Below, in pieces: positions 1 to 5,395 of a stretch of DNA of 5,395 nucleotides. The notes beneath the pieces were generated by a model, which saw only the letters and a list, made by a program, of their open reading frames with translations, was not told the origin of the DNA and did not search any database. How positions within the stretch are numbered: position 1 is the stretch's first letter; the number at the start of each line of letters is the position of its first letter. The translations under genes were made by a program, and so were the position numbers. The stretch is from Chloroflexota bacterium (GTDB lineage Bacteria > Chloroflexota > Dehalococcoidia > Dehalococcoidales > WRFJ01): the NCBI GenBank assembly GCA_009778865.1, contig WRFJ01000069.1, positions 1-5,395 of the forward strand. The letters run 5' to 3'.

Positions 1-186
1 AGCAGTGCTGTTAACGTACCAGTGATTGCTTCGGGAGGAGCCGGCAGTCCTAAGCATATGCTCAGTGTATTAAAAGAAGGACAGGCTGACGCTGTACTGG
101 CCGCTTCAATATTACACAATGAGATCTACAGCATTAAAGAAATTAAAGAATATTTGCAAGAGAATAATATCCCAGTAAGACTCTAA
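1..186 (+). CDS. hisF: Imidazole glycerol phosphate synthase cyclase subunit HisF, C-terminal fragment
   Basis: The window opens inside this gene, in frame from base 1, and shows the last 61 residues before a TAA stop. HisF is the (beta/alpha)8-barrel cyclase that takes ammonia released from glutamine by HisH and converts PRFAR to imidazole glycerol phosphate and AICAR in histidine synthesis. The fragment carries the family's C-terminal phosphate-binding strand (VIASGGAGS, fragment residues 8-16), then the conserved ADAVLAASILH block and an ending of the form IKEIKEYL...VRL. The beginning and the catalytic aspartates lie outside the window. The glutamate synthase gene starts 14 bases after the stop, so the two are probably co-transcribed. 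No hisI or hisIE follows, although that is the common neighbour. HisA is the only close paralogue, and the VLAASILH ending favours HisF. Confidence 0.93.
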   Translation, partial: SSAVNVPVIASGGAGSPKHMLSVLKEGQADAVLAASILHNEIYSIKEIKEYLQENNIPVRL

Positions 187-200
187 AAGGAACCTACAAA

Positions 201-1703
201 ATGAAAACTTACCTACCGGCCAAGTACCAAGTGTTAAGAGATAAAGAAAAATGCATACATTGCAAGGTATGTGTTAGCCAATGTTCTTTTGACACTCATT
301 ATTTTGACGAAGAAGACGGCGTGGTGCGCTCGACTGATATCAATTGTATAGACTGCCAGCGTTGTGTACTTTTTTGTCCGACTACTGCCTTAAACATTGT
401 AGAAAACCCGCTGGCTTACCGCCAAAACGGTAATTGGAAAGCCGAAATTATTGATGACATTAATAAGCAGGCCGAGAGCGGCGGTGTCATACTTACCGGT
501 ATGGGCAACGATAAAAACCATAAGATCTACTGGGATCATATGCTATTAAACGCTTCGCAGGTTACTAATCCTTCAATTGACCCTTTGCGCGAACCTATGG
601 AACTCACCACTTTTTTGGGTTCTAAACCCAACAATCTGGAGTTTAATGAAAAAGGAGAGCTTATCTCACAGATGGGTCCGCAGATCCGCCTGGAAGTGCC
701 TATGATGTTTGCGGCCATGAGCTATGGTGCCATCTCAGCTAATTGTCAGGAATCTATGGCTAGAGCAGCCACCAAAATGGGTACGCTGTGGAATACCGGT
801 GAAGGCGGTTTTAACGTTAATTTGCGACAATATGGCCCCAACACCATCGTACAGGTAGCTTCAGGCCGCTACGGTGTGGACCTAGATTACTTAAATGCCG
901 GTGCCTTGGTGGAAATTAAAATCGGTCAAGGTGCTAAACCAGGTATCGGCGGCCATTTACCCGGTCGTAAAAACAGCGCTGATGTTTCACGTACACGCAT
1001 GATTCCTCAGGGCACCGATGCCATCTCCCCTGCTCCCCATCATGACATTTATTCTATTGAAGACCTCTCACAGCTTATTTTTGCTTTAAAAGAGGCTACC
1101 AACTTTACCAAGCCTGTTTCGGTAAAAATAGCTGCCGTACATAATGCTCCGGCCATTGCTTCCGGGATGGTGCGCGCTGGTGCTGATATAGTGGTTATAG
1201 ACGGCTTCAGGGGTTCTACCGGTGCTGCTCCCAAAATTATCCGCGACAACGTAGGCATCCCTATAGAAATGGCTTTAGCCAGTGCTGACGCCCGCTTAAG
1301 GGCTGAAGGCATCCGTAATCAAGCTTCGATTGTAGCGTCTGGCGGCATACGTAACGCCGGTGATGTAGTAAAAGCTATTGCTTTAGGCGCCGACGCTGTA
1401 AACTTAGGTACTGCCGCCTTAGTAGCCATGGGCTGCCATGTATGCCAGCAGTGCCACACCGGTAAATGTGCTTGGGGCATATGTACCAACGACCCAGTTT
1501 TGGTAAAACGCATCAACCCCGATATCTGCAGCGAACGGCTGTCCAATATGCTGCGCGGCTGGTCTATTGAAATTAAAGATATTCTGGGCGGCTTAGGCGT
1601 CAATGCTATTGAAAGTTTACGTGGCAATCGCCTGCATTTACGCGCCATTGATCTTAGCGAGCAAGAGTGCAAAATTCTGGGAATAAATATGGTGGGTGAA
1701 TAA
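201..1703 (+). CDS. gltB: Glutamate synthase FMN/Fe-S subunit (archaeal-type GltB domain 2) with N-terminal two-[4Fe-4S] ferredoxin domain
   Basis: This 500-residue protein corresponds to the central FMN-binding synthase domain of GltB as a separate subunit (COG0069 type). In glutamate synthase this domain turns 2-oxoglutarate plus ammonia into glutamate in the cytoplasm using reduced FMN. Residues 18-59 form a ferredoxin domain with two CX2CX2CX3C sets (C18/C21/C24/C28 and C49/C52/C55/C59). The barrel follows, with the GQGAKPGIGGHLPG loop at 242-255 and a GGIRNAGD phosphate-binding strand at 381-388. C412, C418 and C423 match the C-X5-C-X4-C ligand pattern of the [3Fe-4S] cluster of glutamate synthases, and C415 and C428 are extra cysteines. 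The ATG is preceded by AAGGA at 187-191, 9 bases away. There is no glutaminase domain in this protein, and no gltD lies in the window, so the electron donor is unknown. Related FMN-dependent oxidoreductases annotated only as glutamate synthase-like are the alternative, but the adjacent GXGXG gene supports true glutamate synthase. Confidence 0.92.
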   Translation: MKTYLPAKYQVLRDKEKCIHCKVCVSQCSFDTHYFDEEDGVVRSTDINCIDCQRCVLFCPTTALNIVENPLAYRQNGNWKAEIIDDINKQAESGGVILTGMGNDKNHKIYWDHMLLNASQVTNPSIDPLREPMELTTFLGSKPNNLEFNEKGELISQMGPQIRLEVPMMFAAMSYGAISANCQESMARAATKMGTLWNTGEGGFNVNLRQYGPNTIVQVASGRYGVDLDYLNAGALVEIKIGQGAKPGIGGHLPGRKNSADVSRTRMIPQGTDAISPAPHHDIYSIEDLSQLIFALKEATNFTKPVSVKIAAVHNAPAIASGMVRAGADIVVIDGFRGSTGAAPKIIRDNVGIPIEMALASADARLRAEGIRNQASIVASGGIRNAGDVVKAIALGADAVNLGTAALVAMGCHVCQQCHTGKCAWGICTNDPVLVKRINPDICSERLSNMLRGWSIEIKDILGGLGVNAIESLRGNRLHLRAIDLSEQECKILGINMVGE

Positions 1704-1709
1704 ACTGAC

Positions 1710-2510
1710 ATGAGCAAAATTGAAATTAACGCTAAAGATTATGTGGTGTATACCAAAACCAACGAACAGGCTTTTTCCCATAAGGTAAGCCACCAAATGC
1801 ATCACGCTTTAAATAACGCTTTGCGGCAAGCTAAAAAAGACGGCTTTACCGAAGTAGTAGTCAACAATGTTTGCGGCCAACGCTATCTAGGTACAGACCT
1901 GCAAACTGACAATATGACCATCACTTTAAACGGTACTCCCGGTAATGACTTGGCTTTTGCTATGAACGGTCCCACTATTATTGTTAATGGCAACGCTCAG
2001 GATGGCACCGGCAACACCATGAACAACGGCGTAGTGGTCATCCACGGCCAAGCCGGTGATATTACCGGCCTTTCGGCCAGAGGCGGCCAAATCTATGTGC
2101 GTAATGATGTTGGCTATCGTGCCGGTATCCATATGAAAGAATACAAAGAGAAAAAACCAGTTTTGGTGGTGGGTGGCAATATTCAGGATTTTGCCGGCGA
2201 ATACATGGCCGGCGGTATCTTTATTGTATTTGGGCTGACCCTTAAAGAGGATGAGCAATATGCTGCCCATTTTATCGGCACCGGCATGCACGGTGGCGTA
2301 ATGTATTTACGCGGCGATATAGACAAAAACAACTTAAGCAACGAAGTGGCTGTTTCCGAACCTGATGAGAAAGATATGCAAATTATCAACATTTATGTTG
2401 ATAATTATGTAAAGTACTTCGACGGCAATAAACAGGATATTATGTCCAAACCTTTTACCAAACTTACGCCCAAATCTTTGCGCCCTTACGGTGGCTTATA
2501 CCGCGATTAG
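1710..2510 (+). CDS. Glutamate synthase GXGXG subunit (GltB domain 3 as a separate protein)
   Basis: This 266-residue protein is the right-handed beta-helix domain found at the C-terminus of full-length GltB (COG0070 type), encoded here on its own as in archaeal-type split glutamate synthases. Its role is structural: in the large enzyme it packs against the synthase and glutaminase domains and helps shape the ammonia route. The glycine ladder is easy to see, with glycines at 94, 99, 101, 107, 113, 116, 120, 125, 126, 135 and 139, and a second set in the GGNIQDFAGEYMAGG segment at 155-169. The gene starts 6 bases after the stop of the FMN subunit gene, with a purine-rich GGTGGGTGA at 1691-1699 overlapping the end of that gene as its ribosome site. 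Formylmethanofuran dehydrogenase subunit C shares this fold, but the gene context fits glutamate synthase. Confidence 0.9.
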   Translation: MSKIEINAKDYVVYTKTNEQAFSHKVSHQMHHALNNALRQAKKDGFTEVVVNNVCGQRYLGTDLQTDNMTITLNGTPGNDLAFAMNGPTIIVNGNAQDGTGNTMNNGVVVIHGQAGDITGLSARGGQIYVRNDVGYRAGIHMKEYKEKKPVLVVGGNIQDFAGEYMAGGIFIVFGLTLKEDEQYAAHFIGTGMHGGVMYLRGDIDKNNLSNEVAVSEPDEKDMQIINIYVDNYVKYFDGNKQDIMSKPFTKLTPKSLRPYGGLYRD

Positions 2511-2553
2511 GTTTTTTACAGGCAAAATTGCTAGAATATCTTATAGTAACAAT

Positions 2554-2559
2554 AAGAGA
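2554..2559 (+). promoter_or_regulatory. Ribosome binding site supporting a TTG start for carA
   Basis: The purine run AAGAGA lies 6 bases before TTG at 2566-2568. No comparably placed ribosome site has the same support from protein alignment: the in-frame GTG at 2491 would add 25 residues that do not look like CarA and would overlap the upstream gene by 20 bases. The match to the Shine-Dalgarno core is only modest. Confidence 0.5.
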
Positions 2560-2565
2560 ATAATT

Positions 2566-3657
2566 TTGAGTAATAATATATATCTGGTTTTAGAAGACGG
2601 TAGTGTTTTTAGCGGTCAAAGTTTTGGTGCCGATACTACTGCTTACGGCGAAGTGGTTTTCAATACTTCAATGGCTGGTTATCAAGAAATGCTGACAGAC
2701 CCTTCTTATGCCGGCCAAATTCTAGTACTGACTTACCCGCTCATAGGCAATTACGGCACCAACAGTCAAGACAACGAAAGTGCACAAGTACACGCCCGTG
2801 GCTTGGTATGTCATGAGTATTGCAAAATACCCTCTAACTGCGCCTGTAAGGCCACTTTGGATGAATATTTAGAGAAAAACAATGTGCCAGCCATCTACGG
2901 CATAGATACTCGCGAACTCACTAAAAAACTGCGTCAGAAAGGCGTAATGATGGGTGTGCTGACCAATCAGATGAGCCCGGAACAAGCTTTGACAGCTCTA
3001 AAACAGCAGCCCTCTTACGATGAAATAAACTTTTTAGACGAAGTGGCCTGCAAACAACAAGAGTGTTTTACTGCTGAAACCGAAAAATATCGCCTTGCAC
3101 TAGTAGACTGCGGTGTAAAACGTAATATTATACACATACTAAACAGCCTAGGAGCTTCAGTAACAGTTTATCCGCATAATGCCAGCGCACAAGAGATTTT
3201 ATCGTCTGAACCTGATGGTGTGTTTTTATCACCAGGACCTGGAGATCCGGCTAAATTAGACTATTTAACTGCTACTGTAAAAGAAATTATAAACAATAAA
3301 ACACCTCTTATGGGTATTTGCTTAGGTCATCAGATGATCGGACGCGCTTTCGGACTTAAGACCTTTAAACTTAAGTTTGGCCACCGCGGCGGCAATCATC
3401 CCGTACAGGATACAGATAGTAAAAAAGTCTATATTTCCGCTCAAAACCACGGCTATGCCGTAACCGCCGACAATCTGCCGTCAGGTTTAGAAGTAAGCTT
3501 TATCAACTTAAACGACAATACAATAGAAGGGTTGCGTCATACAACTTTGCCGATTATGTCCATCCAATACCATGCCGAGGGTTCCCCGGGACCCATGGAC
3601 AGTAAATATCTCTTCGAACGATTTTTACAAATGATAGACCAATATAAAAAGCATTAA
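2566..3657 (+). CDS. carA: Carbamoyl phosphate synthase small (glutaminase) subunit CarA
   Basis: CarA hydrolyses glutamine and feeds ammonia to CarB, which makes carbamoyl phosphate for pyrimidines and arginine. With the TTG start the protein is 363 residues, close to the 360-380 usual for the family, and begins directly at the conserved YLVLEDGSVFSGQSFG segment. The N-terminal CarA domain includes EVVFNTSMAGYQEMLTDPSY. The C-terminal class I glutamine amidotransferase domain holds SPGPGDP, the nucleophile elbow GICLGHQ with C252, and the H336-X-E338 pair in QYHAEGSPGP, so the catalytic triad is intact (TTG numbering). The frame stays open back to GTG at 2491, so a 388-residue form cannot be excluded. 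The gene follows the GXGXG gene by 55 bases, probably in the same operon. No carB follows: metK and its leader come next. I see no clear terminator straight after the stop. Confidence 0.95.
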   Translation: MSNNIYLVLEDGSVFSGQSFGADTTAYGEVVFNTSMAGYQEMLTDPSYAGQILVLTYPLIGNYGTNSQDNESAQVHARGLVCHEYCKIPSNCACKATLDEYLEKNNVPAIYGIDTRELTKKLRQKGVMMGVLTNQMSPEQALTALKQQPSYDEINFLDEVACKQQECFTAETEKYRLALVDCGVKRNIIHILNSLGASVTVYPHNASAQEILSSEPDGVFLSPGPGDPAKLDYLTATVKEIINNKTPLMGICLGHQMIGRAFGLKTFKLKFGHRGGNHPVQDTDSKKVYISAQNHGYAVTADNLPSGLEVSFINLNDNTIEGLRHTTLPIMSIQYHAEGSPGPMDSKYLFERFLQMIDQYKKH

Positions 3658-3664
3658 GTTCGGT

Positions 3665-3727
3665 TTTTATCTAGTAACTTAAAGGACGGCAAGTGGCGGT
3701 TGACAAACAAATAGTAACTAGATAGAA
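3665..3727. repeat. Imperfect inverted repeat framing the metK promoter
   Basis: The arm TTTTATCTAGTAACT (3665-3679) is the reverse complement of AGTAACTAGATAGAA (3713-3727) at 13 of 15 positions; one of the two mismatches would be a G-U pair in RNA. The arms are separated by 33 bases containing the -35 box, and the right arm covers most of the -10 box. It could be a pair of operator half-sites or a cruciform/RNA hairpin in transcripts reading through from carA. There is no U-run directly after it, so it is not a normal terminator. No known regulator box is recognised. Confidence 0.5.
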
Positions 3728-3728
3728 T
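3700..3728 (+). promoter_or_regulatory. Sigma-70/sigma-A promoter of metK and its SAM riboswitch
   Basis: A perfect -35 box TTGACA (3700-3705) is followed by an optimal 17-base spacer and the -10 box TAGAAT (3723-3728), five of six consensus bases. Transcription would start near 3735, about a dozen bases before the riboswitch P1 helix, which is the expected geometry for a riboswitch leader. The promoter lies in the carA-metK gap, so metK has its own transcription unit. Confidence 0.85.
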
Positions 3729-3746
3729 ATAAATACAAAAGAATAT

Positions 3747-3843
3747 TGCTATCAAGAGATGCGGTAAGGGAATCGGCCCGCTGACCCGCACGGCAACCTT
3801 AGTTTTTAGGTGCCAAAGCCGACCTATAAGAGGACGATAGGTC
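3747..3843 (+). promoter_or_regulatory. SAM-I (S-box) riboswitch aptamer controlling metK
   Basis: This RNA element binds S-adenosylmethionine and controls the gene that makes it. P1 pairs CTATC (3749-3753) with GATAG (3836-3840), keeping the AUC/GAU core that contacts SAM in known S-box structures. AAGAG follows in J1/2. P2 pairs TGCGG (3760-3764) with CCGCA (3786-3790) and GGG (3768-3770) with CCC (3777-3779), with a 3-base bulge and GA/AA bases giving the kink-turn. The loop CGG (3774-3776) can pair with CCG (3819-3821), the family pseudoknot. GGCAACC and GGTGCCAA flank a short P3 (ACCT 3796-3799 with AGGT 3808-3811). P4 is short: GACCT (3821-3825) against AGGAC (3831-3835) with one mismatch. 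The promoter upstream, the terminators downstream and metK itself support the call. SAM-IV or another SAM-clan variant is less likely. Confidence 0.93.
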
Positions 3844-3867
3844 TTAAAAGACGCTAAGTTTTTTAAG
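3843..3867 (+). other. AU-rich hairpin between aptamer and first terminator
   Basis: CTTAAAAGAC (3843-3852) can pair with GTTTTTTAAG (3858-3867), a 10-pair stem with one G-U pair and a 5-base loop GCTAA. Its first half, CTTAAA (3843-3848), can alternatively pair with TTTAAG (3875-3880), which reaches into the 5' arm of the first terminator. It is therefore a candidate part of the expression platform that decides between termination and read-through. The role is inferred. Confidence 0.45.
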
Positions 3868-3877
3868 AAAAGCCTTT

Positions 3878-3904
3878 AAGCCTCATATTGTACGAGGCTT
3901 TTTT
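3878..3904 (+). terminator. Intrinsic terminator 1 of the metK leader (riboswitch expression platform)
   Basis: The arms AAGCCTC (3878-3884) and GAGGCTT (3894-3900) form a 7-pair stem with a 9-base loop, and a run of six T covers 3899-3904. It sits about 37 bases after the SAM aptamer, the expected place for the SAM-dependent terminator. In the family, SAM binding stabilises P1 and favours this terminator. Confidence 0.85.
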
Positions 3905-3915
3905 ATTAGGTTTTG

Positions 3916-3968
3916 AAAACCGCCTTTTTTACGCATTTTGATAGCTAAAAATAAGGGCGGTTTTTATT
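3916..3968 (+). terminator. Intrinsic terminator 2 of the metK leader
   Basis: AAAACCGCC (3916-3924) pairs with GGCGGTTTT (3956-3964), nine perfect pairs, extended inward by a wobble and two U-A pairs; T-rich sequence runs through 3961-3968. The loop is longer than usual. It ends about 30 bases before the metK ATG, so transcription of metK must pass both this and terminator 1. The left arm also lies in a small palindrome GGTTTTGAAAACC (3909-3921), which would compete with the long stem. Confidence 0.65.
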
Positions 3969-3998
3969 TAACCGTCTGTAGACAGAGATTAAAAAAAG

Positions 3999-5156
3999 AT
4001 GAAAAGAGATTATTTATTTACCTCAGAGAGTGTTTCCGAAGGTCATCCAGACAAAATGTGCGATCGTATTTCTGATGCTATTTTGGATGCAGTTCTAGCC
4101 CAAGATCCGCTTTCCAGAGTAGCCTGCGAGACGCTAATTGCCCGTAACAACATATTTATTGCCGGCGAGATTACCTCTAAAGCCAAAATAGACTACGCCG
4201 AAACAGCAAAAAAGGCTTTGCGCGAAGTTTCCGAAAGGCCTAATCTCAATTGGTTTAATGAGAAAAACTGCATCATCCAAACTAATATCGCACATCAGTC
4301 TTCCAATATTAGTAACGCTGTAGATTGCTGTGAAGAATTGGGTGCTGGCGACCAAGGGATGATGTTTGGCTACGCCTGCAATGAAACAGCAGAATATATG
4401 CCGCTAGCTATTTATCTGGCACATCGTTTAATGGAAAAACATGCTCAAGTACGCAAAAACGGCCTGTTACCTTGGCTTGGCCCAGATGCCAAAGCCCAAG
4501 TGACCGTGCGTTATCAAAACCATACTCCCGTCTCGGTAGAGAAAGTGTTAATCTCTACTCAACACGAAGAAAACATAGACAATAAGACCATATATAACAA
4601 AGTAAAAGAGTACATTATAGAGACTGTTATTCCCAACGAATTAAGGGGCGCTGATATTGAATATTTAATTAATCCTTCCGGCCTCTTTGTTTTGGGCGGA
4701 CCGGTGGCCGATACCGGTCTTACCGGCCGCAAAATTATCGTTGACACATATGGCGGTTCTTGTCCTCACGGAGGAGGTGCTTTTAGCGGTAAAGACCCAA
4801 CCAAAGTAGACCGTTCGGCCGCTTATATGGCTCGTTATATGGCCAAAAACATTGTAGCTGCCGGGTTGGCTAGCCGCGTAACTATTCAACTTTCTTATGC
4901 TATAGGCATACCGCAACCCACTTCGTTAATGATTAACACTCACGGCACCGGTATCTATAGCGACAGCGAGATAGAAAAAGCCGTACGCGTAGTCTTTCCT
5001 CTTACTCCTAAAGGTATTATAGACAGTTTAGATCTACGTAAACCCATATACAAAAATACCGCATCTTACGGCCATTTTGGCAGAAAGGGCTTTAGCTGGG
5101 AAAAAACGGACTGCACAGAAATATTAAAACAAGCCTTAACTGCATCTGGCGCCTAG
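3999..5156 (+). CDS. metK: S-adenosylmethionine synthase MetK
   Basis: MetK makes S-adenosylmethionine, the main methyl donor, from methionine and ATP in the cytoplasm, releasing phosphate and pyrophosphate. The protein has 385 residues, normal for the family. It opens with FTSESVSEGHPDK, where H16, D18 and K19 belong to the ATP/phosphate site; signature 1 GAGDQG is at 115-120 and signature 2 GGGAFSGKD at 258-266. The DPTKVDRSAAY, YAIG and YGHFGR blocks are also present, so the enzyme looks complete and active. The ATG is preceded only by weak purine-rich sequence (AGAGA near 3983-3987). It has its own promoter and SAM-I riboswitch, so its product should repress it. The stop is TAG. It ends 94 bases from the 3' end of ssrA, which runs toward it. 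Confidence 0.97.
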   Translation: MKRDYLFTSESVSEGHPDKMCDRISDAILDAVLAQDPLSRVACETLIARNNIFIAGEITSKAKIDYAETAKKALREVSERPNLNWFNEKNCIIQTNIAHQSSNISNAVDCCEELGAGDQGMMFGYACNETAEYMPLAIYLAHRLMEKHAQVRKNGLLPWLGPDAKAQVTVRYQNHTPVSVEKVLISTQHEENIDNKTIYNKVKEYIIETVIPNELRGADIEYLINPSGLFVLGGPVADTGLTGRKIIVDTYGGSCPHGGGAFSGKDPTKVDRSAAYMARYMAKNIVAAGLASRVTIQLSYAIGIPQPTSLMINTHGTGIYSDSEIEKAVRVVFPLTPKGIIDSLDLRKPIYKNTASYGHFGRKGFSWEKTDCTEILKQALTASGA

Positions 5157-5209
5157 GATTATAGCGATAAAAACAATACTTTTAAGGTATTATGATAAAA
5201 ATAGGGTTT

Positions 5210-5240
5210 AAAAAAGGCGCGCAATATTCTGCGCGCCTTT
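5210..5240. terminator. Shared terminator between convergent metK and ssrA
   Basis: AAAGGCGCGCA (5213-5223) and TGCGCGCCTTT (5230-5240) form an 11-pair GC-rich stem around a 6-base loop. On the - strand the hairpin is followed by six U (complement of A 5210-5215), a good intrinsic terminator for ssrA. On the + strand only three U follow before CAAC, so it should act less efficiently for metK. It lies 53 bases after the metK stop and about 10 bases beyond the ssrA 3' end. Confidence 0.85.
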
Positions 5241-5250
5241 CAACATGCTT

Positions 5251-5395
5251 TGGTGGAGACGGGGGAGAGTCGAACTCCCCGTCCAAAATAACATTGCCTG
5301 CATATGCTACAAGTTTATTTGCCTGTTAAAATTCAGCCTCAAACCCACGGCAACAAGTGTTTTTTGGCCTACTGCTCATTAAATCTTGATTTTAA
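5251..5395 (-). ncRNA. ssrA: tmRNA (ssrA), 3' part, continuing past the right edge
   Basis: tmRNA rescues stalled ribosomes by acting as an alanine tRNA and then as a message for a degradation tag. On the - strand the RNA ends with CGTCTCCACCA, an encoded CCA tail (complement of 5251-5253). The T arm is perfect: GGGAG, loop TTCGACT, CTCCC (5279 down to 5263), preceded by the typical GGAC. An H-type pseudoknot, probably PK4, is visible: TTGCC (5353-5349) pairs with GGCAA (5323-5319) and GTTT (5344-5341) with AAAC (5316-5313). About 145 bases are present of the roughly 350 expected. The tRNA-like 5' half and the tag reading frame are not in the window, so the tag peptide cannot be read. The terminator at 5210-5240 follows the 3' end. 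Confidence 0.93.

Noticed and set aside
1049..1717. Minus-strand open frames of 87 and 132 codons inside the FMN subunit gene
   Set aside because: They lie opposite a clearly recognisable conserved gene and show no family resemblance; the same holds for the shorter minus-strand frames at 536-718, 1926-2392 and 4134-4916.
2489..2517. Small hairpin CGGT/ACCG followed by TTTTTT at the end of the GXGXG gene, considered as a terminator before carA
   Set aside because: The stem has only four pairs and eight bases separate it from the T-run, so it does not have the form of an intrinsic terminator.
2515..2542. Possible promoter for carA: TTTACA, 16 bases, TATCTT
   Set aside because: The -10 match is poor (four of six), and such matches are common by chance in AT-rich gaps; a weak internal promoter remains possible but is not supported enough to list.
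3747..3843. Cobalamin riboswitch, suggested by GGGAA and GACCCGC-like stretches in the metK leader
   Set aside because: The order of conserved blocks, the pseudoknot and the kink-turn fit SAM-I, and metK downstream is the expected target; the B12-box arrangement is absent.
5175..5191. AATACTT/AGGTATT hairpin after metK as a separate metK terminator
   Set aside because: The stem is AT-rich with a 3-base loop and is followed by TATGAT, not a T-run.
5371..5395. tmRNA tag-peptide stop codon near the right edge
   Set aside because: Stop codons are present on the - strand here but no reading frame shows the alanine-rich tag ending, so the tag cannot be placed within the window.

Overview
The window is a compact bacterial segment of moderate to low GC (judged by eye) holding the end of a histidine biosynthesis operon and central nitrogen and methionine metabolism genes. 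From left to right on the + strand it contains the 3' end of hisF, a two-gene split glutamate synthase (an FMN/Fe-S subunit with a built-in two-cluster ferredoxin domain, then a stand-alone GXGXG subunit), carA, a 341-base regulatory leader, and metK. On the - strand, running in from the right edge, is the 3' part of ssrA (tmRNA). The spacing of hisF, both glutamate synthase genes and carA (14, 6 and about 55 bases) suggests one transcript.

The gene-free stretch 3658-3998 is well explained. It has a strong sigma-70 type promoter (TTGACA, 17-base spacer, TAGAAT), then a SAM-I (S-box) riboswitch aptamer with P1, a kink-turn P2, P3, P4 and the loop-to-J3/4 pseudoknot all visible, then two successive intrinsic terminators before metK. 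This is a classic feedback arrangement: SAM, the product of MetK, should turn off its own synthase by transcription termination. A near-perfect 15-base inverted repeat frames the promoter and could be an operator.

The shared theme of the left half is glutamine nitrogen. HisF takes ammonia from a HisH glutaminase, glutamate synthase normally takes it from a class II glutaminase, and CarA is itself a class I glutaminase. No glutamate synthase glutaminase gene, no gltD, no carB and no hisH lie inside the window, so how these subunits find their partners is the main biological question here.

Organism: the split, ferredoxin-fused glutamate synthase suggests an anaerobe, and the S-box control of metK is typical of Firmicutes-like bacteria but also occurs elsewhere. 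The MetK protein itself looks rather proteobacterial in places. I cannot assign a lineage from this sequence alone. Nothing here looks like a mobile element, CRISPR array or defence island. The unusual points are in gene organisation and in the metK leader.
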